Source of the DNA: Vagococcus allomyrinae
GTDB lineage: Bacteria; Bacillota; Bacilli; Lactobacillales; Vagococcaceae
Length of the DNA stretch: 64,000 bases
Assembly: GCF_017829975.1 (NCBI RefSeq)
Contig: NZ_JAEEGA010000003.1
Coordinates: forward strand, 62,001-126,000
Direction of reading: 5' to 3'
In this document: positions 16,217 to 25,501 of the stretch, in pieces
Layout of the letters: each line of letters starts with the position of its first letter
How positions within the stretch are numbered: position 1 is the first letter of the stretch
Translations under genes and position numbers: made by a program
The notes under the pieces: generated by a model
Database searches by the model: none
What the model was told of the DNA's origin: nothing
Seen by the model: only the letters and a program-made list of their open reading frames with translations

Positions 16217-17659
16217 ATGTCAGAAAAAGAATTTGTAAAAGAGATAACTAAGCGAGACGTAGATTTTGCCAAGTGGTATACAGATATTGTCTTAAAAAGT
16301 GAATTATGCGATTACTCTAGTGTTAAAGGATGTATGATTTTACGTCCAGCCGGTTTTGGTTTGTGGGAAAATATTCAGTCTGTCGTAGATAAGCGCTTAA
16401 AAGCCATGAAACATGAAAACGTCATGATGCCGATGTTGATCCCTGAGCACATGTTATTAAAAGAAGCTGAGCACGTTGAAGGCTTTGCACCAGAAGTGGC
16501 TTGGGTCACTCATGGCGGTGATAGCGAACTAGCTGAACGTTTAGCGATTCGCCCAACATCAGAAGTCCATTTTGCTGAGCATTTCAAAAAAATTGTTCGC
16601 TCACACAGAGATTTACCAAAATTATATAACCAGTGGGTCAGCGTTGTCCGTTGGGAAAAAACAACTCGTCCTTTCCTTAGAACCACTGAATTCTTTTGGC
16701 AAGAAGGACACACCTGTCATGCTGATTTTGATGATGCTAATGATGAAGCCCTACAAATCCTAGAATTGTACAAAGATGTTTGTGAAAACATGTTAGCGAT
16801 CCCTGTTGTCGGTGGCGCTAAGACCGAAAGTGAAAAATTCGCTGGAGCAGATATTACCTATACGAACGAAACTTTGATGTACGATGGCAAAGCTTTACAA
16901 ATCACCACCTCTCATCATCTAGGTGACAACTTCGGCCGTGCCTTTGACATCACTTACGCCGATAAAGAAGGCAAAGAGCAATTCGTTCATCAAACATCAT
17001 GGGCTATTACCACTCGCTCAATCGGGGGCATTATTATGGTTCACGGTGATGATCGCGGACTAGTCTTACCGCCACGAATCGCCCATGTTCAAATCATGAT
17101 TATTCCAATTGCTCAGCATAAAGAAGGCGTTTTGGATAAGGCTTATGAGTTGGAAGCTAAACTACTTGAGCGTTTCACCGTTCGGGTTGATGATTCCGAT
17201 AAACAAGCTGGCTGGAAATTTAACGATGCTGAAATGAAAGGTATCCCAGTTCGGGTTGAGTTTGGACCAAAAGATCTGGAAAAAAATCAAGTAATCGTGG
17301 TTCGTCGCGATACCTTAGAAAAACAAACAATGGCCCTTGACGAGCATTTGGAAAGTAATCTTGCAAAATTGATGGATGATATCCATGATAATATGTTGGC
17401 CACCGCTCGCAAACGCCAAGAAGAAAAAACACATCGTACCCACGATAAAGCCGAATTTATTGAGTTAATTAAAGAGGGTGGCTTTGTTATTGCACCGTGG
17501 AATGGCGATGAAGCTGTTGAAGAGCAAATCAAAGAAGAAACTGGTGCCACGGCCCGAGTGATCGCTTTTGAAGATGCCGATGCTGATTTAACTGACGTTA
17601 AATGTATTTGGACTGGCGAACCTGCCAAATTTATCGTTCACTGGGCAAAAGCTTATTAA
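16217..17659 (+). CDS. proS: Prolyl-tRNA synthetase, archaeal/eukaryal (short) type
   Basis: This is a class II aminoacyl-tRNA synthetase charging tRNA-Pro. It has 480 residues, without the roughly 180-residue editing insertion of the usual bacterial enzyme, and its motifs (RPTSEVHFAEHF, VVRWEKTTRPFLRTTEFFWQEGHT) are those of the archaeal/eukaryal class. The C-terminal anticodon-binding region and the tail with FIVHWAKAY also fit. The ATG at 16217 has AAAGGTGG upstream. A proline T-box controls it. Most Lactobacillales have the long bacterial enzyme, so this may be a second, acquired copy linked to proline fermentation; that is inference. A terminator hairpin follows at 17728. Confidence 0.93.
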   Translation: MSEKEFVKEITKRDVDFAKWYTDIVLKSELCDYSSVKGCMILRPAGFGLWENIQSVVDKRLKAMKHENVMMPMLIPEHMLLKEAEHVEGFAPEVAWVTHGGDSELAERLAIRPTSEVHFAEHFKKIVRSHRDLPKLYNQWVSVVRWEKTTRPFLRTTEFFWQEGHTCHADFDDANDEALQILELYKDVCENMLAIPVVGGAKTESEKFAGADITYTNETLMYDGKALQITTSHHLGDNFGRAFDITYADKEGKEQFVHQTSWAITTRSIGGIIMVHGDDRGLVLPPRIAHVQIMIIPIAQHKEGVLDKAYELEAKLLERFTVRVDDSDKQAGWKFNDAEMKGIPVRVEFGPKDLEKNQVIVVRRDTLEKQTMALDEHLESNLAKLMDDIHDNMLATARKRQEEKTHRTHDKAEFIELIKEGGFVIAPWNGDEAVEEQIKEETGATARVIAFEDADADLTDVKCIWTGEPAKFIVHWAKAY

Positions 17660-17727
17660 GATCATTTAGTAAACTTAATGACTTTTTAGCAAGTATTTTA
17701 GTAACTGATTTCGTGAACTTCACTGAA

Positions 17728-17753
17728 GATGAGACTCCGGTCTCATCTTTTTT
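17728..17753 (+). terminator. proS terminator
   Basis: The 8-base arms GATGAGAC / GTCTCATC around TCCG are followed by six T. The next 200 bases to 17963 hold one more hairpin (CGCTGAT...ATCAGCG near 17870) and no gene. Confidence 0.85.
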
Positions 17754-17963
17754 GGCGTGATCTTCACCTGACCTTTCCCAGTGAAGCAAGTTACTGTCCT
17801 TCCTTCTTAATATCTGATAATATCGTGTTCCAAGGTGTTGCCTGAGGGGCGTTTCCCCGTGACTGATCGCTGATCGTTTCGCTCATCAGCGTCTCGCTAA
17901 CGACTTGAAATAAGCAACCATCCAATAGCCAAAACCCTTGGCAGATACTAAAGGAGTGTTCCC

Positions 17964-19280
17964 ATGAGAATTACCGATATGATTTTAATTTTTTGGCAAA
18001 TAGCATTGTTAGGACTCTTGTTCTTTAGTCCAGTTACTGAGAAAAAAATTCGCATCAGTTTAGCTGGCATCAGTGGCGGCTTACTAATGGCTCATCTGAT
18101 CATTGAAAAAAGCCACTGGCAGATGATTCCGACTTACATGGCTGTCTTGATTAGTTTTTGGCTATTATTACCTCGTAGACCAACTTTTGCAGGCCTCAGT
18201 CAGCCCTTAATTAAGAAGATCGGGTTAATTTTAGTCATCATCAGCATGATCGTCCCGGTTACGCTATTTCCGATTTTTCAGCTTGACCAACCGACTGGCT
18301 CCTTTATCGTTGGCACGCGCTCCTTTCAGTTAGCGGATTCTATGAGAGGCGACCGCCCCATTCAACTTAATGTCTACTATCCTGCAAAAAGCAAATCAAA
18401 AAAAATGACAACCTATGCCGCGGCTAGCAGCGGATCGACCGCCAAAGGTGACCTGACTAGCTTATTGGCTGATTCCTTAGTTTCCCATTATGACTTGATT
18501 AAAACCAATGCCTATCTCGACGCAGCACCACACAATCAGTGTGAAAAATTTCCCGTCATAACTTTTTCGCAGCCTGAGAATAACTCACAACGCAGCACCT
18601 TTCAATTAGCTGAAATGGCCAGTCATGGCTTTGTGATGATCTCGATTAATCACAAAGCAGAGACAGCCAAGGATCGTTTCCTCGGATCAACCGAAGCGCT
18701 TAAACTGTCAGATAGTCAGCTTAGCAATTGGCAACAGGACATTAGTTTTGTCTTAGATCAGCTAACCAACTCTGATCAGCCAGACTTAGTCACTATTTCG
18801 GCCATTACAGATTTAAACCAGATTGGTGCGATGGGCTTTGGGAGCGGTGGTTCGGCAGCCACAGAAGCTTTAATAAAGGACACGCGGATTCGGGCGGGGA
18901 TTAATTTAGATGGGCCTTTCGAGAAACAATTGGCCAGCGAGACCTTCAACAAACCCCACTTGTCTTTGATGGCCACTTCTAAAAGTGATTCTACCAAACC
19001 GAACCAAAAAACAGCGGAACAACTGACTGATCTCACTCAATTGTCTCATCAAAAAGCAGGCTTCTCACTGGGAGAACAGCCAACGCTGACATTGCCGCTA
19101 GCCAATCACCTAAGTTTCACTGACCTAGCCGCTACCACTTTATTGGCTAACGACCCGGCTGCTGACCCCTTTGACCTGTATCGTGAAATCAACTATTATT
19201 CACTTGCTTTTTTTGATAAACATTTACAAAATGTGATTGTTTTTGACAATCGCACACCGATTATCGCCTCTGCCAAATAG
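17964..19280 (+). CDS. Membrane-anchored alpha/beta-hydrolase-like protein (PAF acetylhydrolase type)
   Basis: The product has 438 residues. The first 105 contain about four hydrophobic segments, then comes a soluble domain that would face outward. That part looks like the plasma-type platelet-activating factor acetylhydrolase family: PIQLNVYYPA, EMASHGFVMISINHKAET, QISFVLDQL-like, INLDGPF with the acid and ANHLSFTDLA with the His. The family nucleophile elbow GHSFGG is replaced by GFGSGG, so the Ser sits one residue off and Gly takes its place. It may be inactive or use a shifted Ser. AAAGGAG precedes the ATG. Substrate unknown. Confidence 0.65.
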   Translation: MRITDMILIFWQIALLGLLFFSPVTEKKIRISLAGISGGLLMAHLIIEKSHWQMIPTYMAVLISFWLLLPRRPTFAGLSQPLIKKIGLILVIISMIVPVTLFPIFQLDQPTGSFIVGTRSFQLADSMRGDRPIQLNVYYPAKSKSKKMTTYAAASSGSTAKGDLTSLLADSLVSHYDLIKTNAYLDAAPHNQCEKFPVITFSQPENNSQRSTFQLAEMASHGFVMISINHKAETAKDRFLGSTEALKLSDSQLSNWQQDISFVLDQLTNSDQPDLVTISAITDLNQIGAMGFGSGGSAATEALIKDTRIRAGINLDGPFEKQLASETFNKPHLSLMATSKSDSTKPNQKTAEQLTDLTQLSHQKAGFSLGEQPTLTLPLANHLSFTDLAATTLLANDPAADPFDLYREINYYSLAFFDKHLQNVIVFDNRTPIIASAK

Positions 19281-19283
19281 CAA

Positions 19284-19326
19284 AACGAGTGATTGAGAAC
19301 TCAAGCTCTCAATCACTCGTTTTTTA
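19284..19326. terminator. Bidirectional terminator
   Basis: The 15-base perfect arms AACGAGTGATTGAGA / TCTCAATCACTCGTT have an 8-base loop and are flanked by A and T runs. It serves the convergent hydrolase gene and the Xaa-Pro peptidase gene. Confidence 0.9.
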
Positions 19327-19330
19327 GGCA

Positions 19331-20407
19331 CTACTCAATAATCGTCAACTCTTTAGGGTAACTATTTAAGTTTTCATAACCGTCTTCAGTCGCCACAATC
19401 AAATCTTCAATTCTAACGCCTACTTCACCTAAAATATAAATACCAGGTTCAATCGAAAAAATCATCCCCGGTTCAACTAGGTTGTGGTTAGCAGCAGAAA
19501 CATCGCCTGCTTCATGACATTCTATCCCAATAAAATGGCCTGTCCGATGGGTAAAGTATTCGCCATACCCTTTTTCCGTAATATAATCTCTAGCCGCTGC
19601 GTCAATATCGCTAAATTTAACACCTGGCTTGACCATAGCAATCGCTCGCTTATTAGCTTCCAAAACCGTTTCATACACGTCTCTGCTTTTGGCCGACACT
19701 GATTTATAGAAAAAGGTCCGCGTCATATCAGAATTGTAACCATTTTTAACACCGCCAATATCGAGAATAATGCTATCCCCTTCTTTGACGATCGAGTCAT
19801 CGTTCATATGATGAGGGTCAGCTCCATTTGCGCCATAGGCCACAATTGGATCAAATGAAAAACCTGAATTGCCTAACTCATCATAAATTGCGGCTAAACG
19901 ATTCGTCATCTCCAATTCCGTCAACTTTTCAGGAATTAGTTTCCTTAAGCGATCAATGGCCACGTCATTATCTCTAGAAACCTCACGCATTAACTCAATT
20001 TCTTCAGGGCTTTTACGCGCTCTTACCAAGTCGGTAATTTCAGACCCGACCATAAACTTAGCCGCTGGCGTTAACTCCATTAAATGCAATAAGAAGTGAG
20101 CAGGCCAATTCTTATCAATGCCCATGATTTGGTCTTGATCAACATAATCAAGTAAAACTTTGACACCATCGTCAATATCATCGACATAAACTAATTCCAC
20201 ACCAAGATCTTCAGTAATCGGAAATAATTTATTCAGGACTAGCGTATGATCACCAGCTGCTTTCAAAACCAAAACCAATATCCGCTCACCTGGATGAATC
20301 CAACGACCCGTTAAATAAAAAATTGTCGTCGGGTCAGAAATCAACAACTGGGGCACATCTCTCCGCTTCATTTCAGTTAACACATTGTTTAAACGTTCTT
20401 GATTCAT
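19331..20407 (-). CDS. pepQ: Xaa-Pro peptidase (M24 family; prolidase-like)
   Basis: This is a cytosolic metallopeptidase of 358 residues, the size of prolidases and short aminopeptidase P proteins. The N-terminal half is the creatinase-type domain. The C-terminal half has the five metal ligands in order: Asp in ILDIGG, Asp in NSDMTRTFFY, His in HFIGIECHE, Glu in FSIEPGIY and Glu in GVRIEDLI. It cuts Xaa-Pro bonds and so frees proline, which fits its place close to the proline reductase genes. GAGGAGGAA lies upstream of the ATG. PepQ and PepP cannot be fully told apart here. Confidence 0.85.
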   Translation of the reverse strand: MNQERLNNVLTEMKRRDVPQLLISDPTTIFYLTGRWIHPGERILVLVLKAAGDHTLVLNKLFPITEDLGVELVYVDDIDDGVKVLLDYVDQDQIMGIDKNWPAHFLLHLMELTPAAKFMVGSEITDLVRARKSPEEIELMREVSRDNDVAIDRLRKLIPEKLTELEMTNRLAAIYDELGNSGFSFDPIVAYGANGADPHHMNDDSIVKEGDSIILDIGGVKNGYNSDMTRTFFYKSVSAKSRDVYETVLEANKRAIAMVKPGVKFSDIDAAARDYITEKGYGEYFTHRTGHFIGIECHEAGDVSAANHNLVEPGMIFSIEPGIYILGEVGVRIEDLIVATEDGYENLNSYPKELTIIE

Positions 20408-20665
20408 CTAAAATTCCTCCTCGAATATATTTAATTAAAGAGATTGCTCTCTTCAGATAGCCAGGGGCATTTCTTAGACACCACTTCAAAGGAAAATAAT
20501 CCCAAGATCGCCATTCCTTTATTATATACTATATCAAACTGTGGGAAAAGACGACCCGGTAAGTTCGTTAAGAAATTGACAATCTTATCTTCAAAAACAC
20601 CCATTAAACAAATTAATGTTATCACAAGAAAACGCTTTTTTGCACATAAATGAAAATTTCTCATG

Positions 20666-20695
20666 ATTATATCAGAAATTAGCCCTCCCTAACAA
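20666..20695 (-). promoter_or_regulatory. Possible pepQ promoter
   Basis: On the minus strand TTGTTA (20695-20690) and TATAAT (20671-20666) are 18 bases apart, giving a leader of about 255 bases before pepQ. A 77-codon frame inside this leader has no ribosome site and I do not call it. The whole 20408-20873 gap holds no other clear feature. Confidence 0.4.
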
Positions 20696-20873
20696 TCCAG
20701 CAAACATTCCCACAGCTGAGATAAGCGTTTTGACTATTATTGATAATAAGTCACTTTCCGAAGACTTTCCAACACTTTCAACTCATGTTAAAATGTTGTA
20801 TGCTGAAAAGCGAAACAGGTCACAAACTGCCTGTCAGCGCCAGCAAAAAATAAAGACTGAATGAGGTGTAAAA

Positions 20874-22010
20874 ATGATTTATTTTGATAATGCTGCCACA
20901 TCCCTAAAAAAACCCCAAGAAGTCACTGACGCCATGATAGCGGCTCTTACGACGATGGGAAATTCCGGCAGAGGAAGCCATGAAAGTTCCTTGGACTCTT
21001 CACGACTGATCTATCACACCCGCTGCCAGTTAGCAAACCTGTTTAATGCACCAAATCCTAGTCAAATCGTCTTTACACTGAATGCTACTGATAGTTTAAA
21101 TATCGCCATTCAAGGGCTGATAACAGCTGGTGATCATGTCATCACCACAGTGATGGAACACAACTCTGTTCTGCGACCTCTCTATCATTTAGAAAAGCAA
21201 GGGGTTGCTCTTTCGCTCATTTCCACCGATCATCAAGGCGTCCTTGACTACCAAAAAATTAGCGAAGCTGTCCGCCCTAATACCAAAGCCATCGTCATCA
21301 CTCACGCTTCAAACCTTACTGGAAATAAGGTCGATTTAACTAAAATTAGCACTATCGCTCAAGCAGAGAAGCTTTTGCTGATTGTTGATGCCTCTCAAAC
21401 AGCCGGCGTTTTGCCAATTGACGTAACTTCTCTTGGCATCGATGTTTTGTGTTTTACCGGACACAAGAGCTTAATGGGACCCCAAGGAACTGGTGGTCTT
21501 TACATCAGAGAAGGCCTTGAGATTCGCCCTCTTCGCTATGGTGGAACAGGTGTGGAAACCTACAATCAAGACCAACCTGAAAGCCTGCCAACCCGACTAG
21601 AGGCTGGCACCCTTAACAGCCATGGAATCGCGGGTCTCAGCGCCGCCTTAACGTATATCGAAAAAGCCGGCAGAGCGACGATTTATCAGCGGGAACAACA
21701 ACTGATGGCGCATTTTTATCAGGGGATTAACGAGTTACCGGGAATCACCCTCTATGGCGATTTCAGCACTTTAGAGCGTTGTCCGATCGTGGCCCTAAAC
21801 ATCGGTCAATTAGATTCCTCTGACGTCAGTGATCAACTCTACACGGAGTTTGCGATCGCCACGCGTTCTGGCGGACATTGCGCGCCCTTAATGCACCAGG
21901 CTCTGGGAACCGTTAACCAAGGAGCTGTTCGCTTTAGCTTCTCTCATTACAACACCTTTGAGGAAGTCAACACCGCCATTCACGGAATCAAGAAAGTACT
22001 ATCCAACTAG
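20874..22010 (+). CDS. Cysteine desulfurase family PLP enzyme (EF2568 type)
   Basis: This is a class V aminotransferase-fold enzyme of 378 residues. The PLP lysine is in CFTGHKSLMGPQGTGG and the active-site Cys in ATRSGGHCAPLMH. Family members take sulfur or selenium from cysteine or selenocysteine. It matches the subfamily named after Enterococcus faecalis EF2568, known from a locus that also has selD, so it could supply selenide or sulfide to the neighbouring selenium genes. ATGAGGTGTAAAA lies before the ATG. It is followed, on the same strand, by the double-cubane reductase gene 175 bases on. Partner and substrate are inferred. Confidence 0.82.
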   Translation: MIYFDNAATSLKKPQEVTDAMIAALTTMGNSGRGSHESSLDSSRLIYHTRCQLANLFNAPNPSQIVFTLNATDSLNIAIQGLITAGDHVITTVMEHNSVLRPLYHLEKQGVALSLISTDHQGVLDYQKISEAVRPNTKAIVITHASNLTGNKVDLTKISTIAQAEKLLLIVDASQTAGVLPIDVTSLGIDVLCFTGHKSLMGPQGTGGLYIREGLEIRPLRYGGTGVETYNQDQPESLPTRLEAGTLNSHGIAGLSAALTYIEKAGRATIYQREQQLMAHFYQGINELPGITLYGDFSTLERCPIVALNIGQLDSSDVSDQLYTEFAIATRSGGHCAPLMHQALGTVNQGAVRFSFSHYNTFEEVNTAIHGIKKVLSN

Positions 22011-22185
22011 TCTTCCCTTGGCCCTTAAACAGGGCCTTATCGATAGAATTGAATGCGGTTACTTTCTAAAACGCCCCTCCTTCGGTCAAGGACCGACGAC
22101 AGGGCCATTTGTCTCTCCCTTAACTTATCATCACAGCTGAGAAATTTCCCAGCTATGACATAAAATACGGAAAGAAGGAATAAAA

Positions 22186-23343
22186 ATGAAGATTGTCACA
22201 GATTTACCATTGATTTTCAACACCTTTGCCGAAGCACGTCAACAAGGATTTTTAGCCGTTAAGGAGCTCAAAGAACAAGGCACACCGATTATCGGCGGCT
22301 ACTGCACCTTTTTACCAGAAGAATTAGCGATTGCTGCCGGCGCTTTACAGATCAGTCTCTGTTCCACCTCGGATGAAACGATTAATGCGGCAGAAGAGGA
22401 TTTACCGCGGAACTTGTGCCCTTTAATCAAATCAAGTTATGGCTTTGGCAAAACGGACAAGTGCCCTTATTTTTATTTTTCAGATTTAGTCGTTGGCGAA
22501 ACAACCTGTGACGGTAAGAAAAAAATGTACGAATACATGCAAGATTTCAAACCAACCTATGTCATGCAATTACCTAATAAAAAGGATTCTGCCGCCAGTT
22601 TGGCTTTATGGAAAGACGAAATCATTCGTTACAAAGAAAAACTTGAAGACTTTTTAGACGTGACGATTACCGAAGAACAAATTCAAGACGCAATAACCCT
22701 AAAAAATCGCGAACGCTCGGCTCGTAAAAATTTTTACGGCTTAGGAAAATTAAACCCACCCGCCTTAAGCGGCACCGATATTTTCAAAGTGATGTACGGC
22801 GCTAACTTCACCTTAAATAAAGAAGCCTTAATTCAATCACTTGATAACATGACGGCTCAAGTAACAGCTGATTATCAAGCTGGTAAACGCCTAGACGCTA
22901 AACCACGAATATTGATCACTGGTTGTCCGATTGGCGGCGTGACTGAAAAAGTCATCAGGGCCGTCGAGGACAATGGGGCAGTTGTGGTGGCCTTTGAAAA
23001 TTGTACCGTCGCCAAATCAGTGGAACGCTTAGTCGACGAAGAGATTGACGTCTACGACGCCTTAACCGAAAAATACCTCAACATCGGGTGTGCGTGTATT
23101 TCCACTAACAACAACCGAGTCGAACTATTAAATCAGATGATTGATGAATATCAAGTCGACGGTGTTCTCGATATGGTCCTCCAAGCTTGTATCCCTTTTG
23201 CCGTTGAGTCAAATAAAATTCGCACCTTCTGTCAAGATGAAAAAGAAATTCCTTACATCTATTTGGAGACCGATTATTCAACCTCTGACATTGAACAAAT
23301 TAACACTCGGGTAACCGCATTCATTGAAATGATCGGAGCTTAA
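22186..23343 (+). CDS. Double-cubane-cluster reductase (HgdB-like)
   Basis: The 385-residue product belongs to the 2-hydroxyacyl-CoA dehydratase D-component family, in the branch of double-cubane-cluster proteins. Cysteines that could bind clusters are in GGYCTFLPEE, NLCPLIKSSYG, DKCPYFYFSD, TTCDGKKKM, GCACIST and LQACIPF. Family members are strictly anaerobic cytosolic iron-sulfur proteins driven by ATP through an activase; the natural substrate of this branch is not known. The ATG has GAAAGAAGGAA upstream. Two bases separate it from the activase gene, so the two form a pair. Like YjiM/YjiL of E. coli, they often sit near selenium or sulfur genes. Confidence 0.85.
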   Translation: MKIVTDLPLIFNTFAEARQQGFLAVKELKEQGTPIIGGYCTFLPEELAIAAGALQISLCSTSDETINAAEEDLPRNLCPLIKSSYGFGKTDKCPYFYFSDLVVGETTCDGKKKMYEYMQDFKPTYVMQLPNKKDSAASLALWKDEIIRYKEKLEDFLDVTITEEQIQDAITLKNRERSARKNFYGLGKLNPPALSGTDIFKVMYGANFTLNKEALIQSLDNMTAQVTADYQAGKRLDAKPRILITGCPIGGVTEKVIRAVEDNGAVVVAFENCTVAKSVERLVDEEIDVYDALTEKYLNIGCACISTNNNRVELLNQMIDEYQVDGVLDMVLQACIPFAVESNKIRTFCQDEKEIPYIYLETDYSTSDIEQINTRVTAFIEMIGA

Positions 23344-23345
23344 GA

Positions 23346-24128
23346 ATGAAGATAATCGGCATGGATAGCGGCTCAACAACAACCAAAGGCGTCCTGATTG
23401 ACGACGGTCAGCTAATCGCCAAAAAATTGATTCAGACCAAAGGAAACCCTCAAGAGGCGATCGCTGATATTCTGCTGAATTTGGCCTATGACCCTCAAGA
23501 AATGCTGCTGACTTCAACTGGTTATGGACGAAACTTAGTAACAGCAGACTATGTCATTACGGAAATCACTTGTCATGCCGAAGGCGTCCGTCGCCTTGAC
23601 CCTGAGATTGAGCAGATGATTGATATCGGTGGACAAGATTGTAAGGCGATTAAAATGAGCAGCAAAGGAAAAGTTTTAGACTTTAATATGAATGACAAAT
23701 GCGCTGCGGGTACGGGTCGCTTTGTCGATGTGATGATGGGCATTTTAGGTGAAGATATCGCAAATATGGACCAATTTGTCGCCGGTGCAACAGCCGTCAA
23801 AATCAACAGCATGTGCACGGTCTTTGCCGAATCGGAAGTCATTGGCCTGATTGCACAAGGGGTCGCCAGACAAGATATTGCTCTAGGGGTTCTCCACTCG
23901 ATTATCAGCCGTGTGAGCAATCAATTTTCAAAGGTGCGACCGAAAGCTAGCCACGACCTCTTTCTCTCAGGCGGCTTATCCCAAAGCTCAGTTATTCGCC
24001 AGCTATTGAGTCAGCACACTGGCGTAGGCGTTCGCAGCCATCCGGACGCTCAGTTCGCCGGTGCGATCGGCGCTGCCTATCTCGGCGAAAAAAAACATCA
24101 GGCAACTTCTCTTGATTCCTCCTTTTGA
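23346..24128 (+). CDS. Acyl-CoA dehydratase activase-type ATPase (HgdC/YjiL-like)
   Basis: This ASKHA-fold ATPase of 260 residues makes an iron-sulfur dimer that drives electrons one at a time, at ATP cost, into the partner reductase. It starts with MKIIGMDSGSTTTKGVLID (phosphate 1 loop). IDIGGQDCKAIK and FLSGGLSQSSVI give the other nucleotide-binding elements. The cluster cysteines are in NDKCAAGTGRF and NSMCTVFAESEV. It lies two bases after the double-cubane reductase gene, so they are co-transcribed and work as a pair. A terminator follows at 24170. Confidence 0.9.
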   Translation: MKIIGMDSGSTTTKGVLIDDGQLIAKKLIQTKGNPQEAIADILLNLAYDPQEMLLTSTGYGRNLVTADYVITEITCHAEGVRRLDPEIEQMIDIGGQDCKAIKMSSKGKVLDFNMNDKCAAGTGRFVDVMMGILGEDIANMDQFVAGATAVKINSMCTVFAESEVIGLIAQGVARQDIALGVLHSIISRVSNQFSKVRPKASHDLFLSGGLSQSSVIRQLLSQHTGVGVRSHPDAQFAGAIGAAYLGEKKHQATSLDSSF

Positions 24129-24169
24129 GTTATTTTAGCACTGCTAGTTTTAGCTCAAACACCAAATCC

Positions 24170-24209
24170 AAAAGACTGCTCAACTTCCAATCAAGTTAAG
24201 CAGTCTTTT
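24170..24209. terminator. Bidirectional terminator
   Basis: The arms AAAAGACTGCT-CAACTT and AAGTT-AAGCAGTCTTTT have one mismatch and lie between the convergent activase and ABC permease genes. Confidence 0.85.
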
Positions 24210-24219
24210 AGTTTATGGC

Positions 24220-25500
24220 TTATTCATAACGCAACGCTTCAATAGGATCTTGTTTCGCAGCCCGACTAGCTGGCAAGGTTCCTGAGAGAAACGCAATCCC
24301 GCTGATGATTAAAATAATCACACCGGATGTTGGCAGTGAAAACTGAATCAGGGTAAAACCAGTCAAACTACTCAAAAACGACTCCATGGCAATTTGATTG
24401 ATCAGACCGCCCGCCATCACGGCTAAGCCAATCCCAAATAAAGAGCCCAATAATCCGATTAAAGTGGCTTCAAAACTAAACATCGTAAAAATTTTGCCTC
24501 CGCTTAAGCCCATGGCTTTCATCAAGCCAATTTCACGGGTTCGTTCCTGCACAGACATATACAGCGTGTTAATAATGCCGAAGCTAGCAGCAAATAAAGC
24601 GATGGCGCCAAACATCGTTAAGACACTTGTAATGGCATTGATGACACTGCGGATCATCCCGATTTCATCATCAACCGTTTGACCTTGGTAGCCGATCTTG
24701 TCTATTCGCTTCTTTAATGAGCCAATTCTTTCTTCACTTAACTCACCTGTCATCTCCGATACGGCCGCCATGTATTCCGTCTTCATCGTGTCAGGCATAC
24801 CTGCTTGATTAATCGACAATAACTTATCCGCTAGGGCTACATTTATCAACGAACGCCCTCCTTGGATTAAACTGTCGTTAGCGACCCCGACGACGGTGGC
24901 CTTAACCACTTGTTGCTCCTGAGTCGCAGGAGATGTTACGCCAATCTCAACTTGTTTCCCAACCGCCTCTTTACTAGAGTGATAGCCTAGGGCTTTGACA
25001 TATTCTGGCGCTAAGGTAACCTCATACTCAGCCGACTTATCAGAAGCTTGACGCCCTTGATCGATATCAATCTTCATCTGATCCATATTAGGGGCCGAAC
25101 TAAAGACATATTTATCTGCAGCGGCTCCAGAAATATAATCCGTTGACACATAAATAAGTGGTTTGACATTTTTTATTCCCTTTACATCCTTTAAAGCCGT
25201 AATATCAGTATCCGTCAAAGTTGCTTGTTCAGTCGAAGCGGCATTTGACTTGCCTTCTTGATAAACAGCAGGTCCATCATCGCTGCCGAACTGCTCTTGT
25301 TTGGGATAGATGATCAACTGCCTTTCACCACCGACACCGTTAATTTGCTTGTCAATGTAATCATTAACCCCGATATTAATGCCCGTCGTCAAAGCAATCG
25401 TAAAAGCCCCGATCACTATTGCCACAATCGTTAAGGCAGTTCGCCCTTTACTCCGCCCTAAATTGCTACAAGCAGAGACTAACAAATCTTTTAATTTCAT
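24220..25500 (-). CDS. ABC transporter permease, FtsX/MacB type
   Basis: This 426-residue membrane protein has one hydrophobic segment near residue 25, a large outside domain (about residues 50-270, MacB-like periplasmic core type), then three hydrophobic segments in the last 150 residues. RTREIGLMKAMGLSGGKIFTMF is the usual FtsX-domain coupling region. Such proteins export peptides or antimicrobials or act as mechanotransmitters. It starts one base after the ATPase gene ends, so the two are one operon. The cargo cannot be told. Confidence 0.86.
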   Translation of the reverse strand: MKLKDLLVSACSNLGRSKGRTALTIVAIVIGAFTIALTTGINIGVNDYIDKQINGVGGERQLIIYPKQEQFGSDDGPAVYQEGKSNAASTEQATLTDTDITALKDVKGIKNVKPLIYVSTDYISGAAADKYVFSSAPNMDQMKIDIDQGRQASDKSAEYEVTLAPEYVKALGYHSSKEAVGKQVEIGVTSPATQEQQVVKATVVGVANDSLIQGGRSLINVALADKLLSINQAGMPDTMKTEYMAAVSEMTGELSEERIGSLKKRIDKIGYQGQTVDDEIGMIRSVINAITSVLTMFGAIALFAASFGIINTLYMSVQERTREIGLMKAMGLSGGKIFTMFSFEATLIGLLGSLFGIGLAVMAGGLINQIAMESFLSSLTGFTLIQFSLPTSGVIILIISGIAFLSGTLPASRAAKQDPIEALRYE

Positions 25501-25501
25501 C

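Noticed and set aside
20431-20664. 77-codon minus-strand gene
   Set aside because: No ribosome site, no known motif, and its start lies at a likely promoter -10 box.
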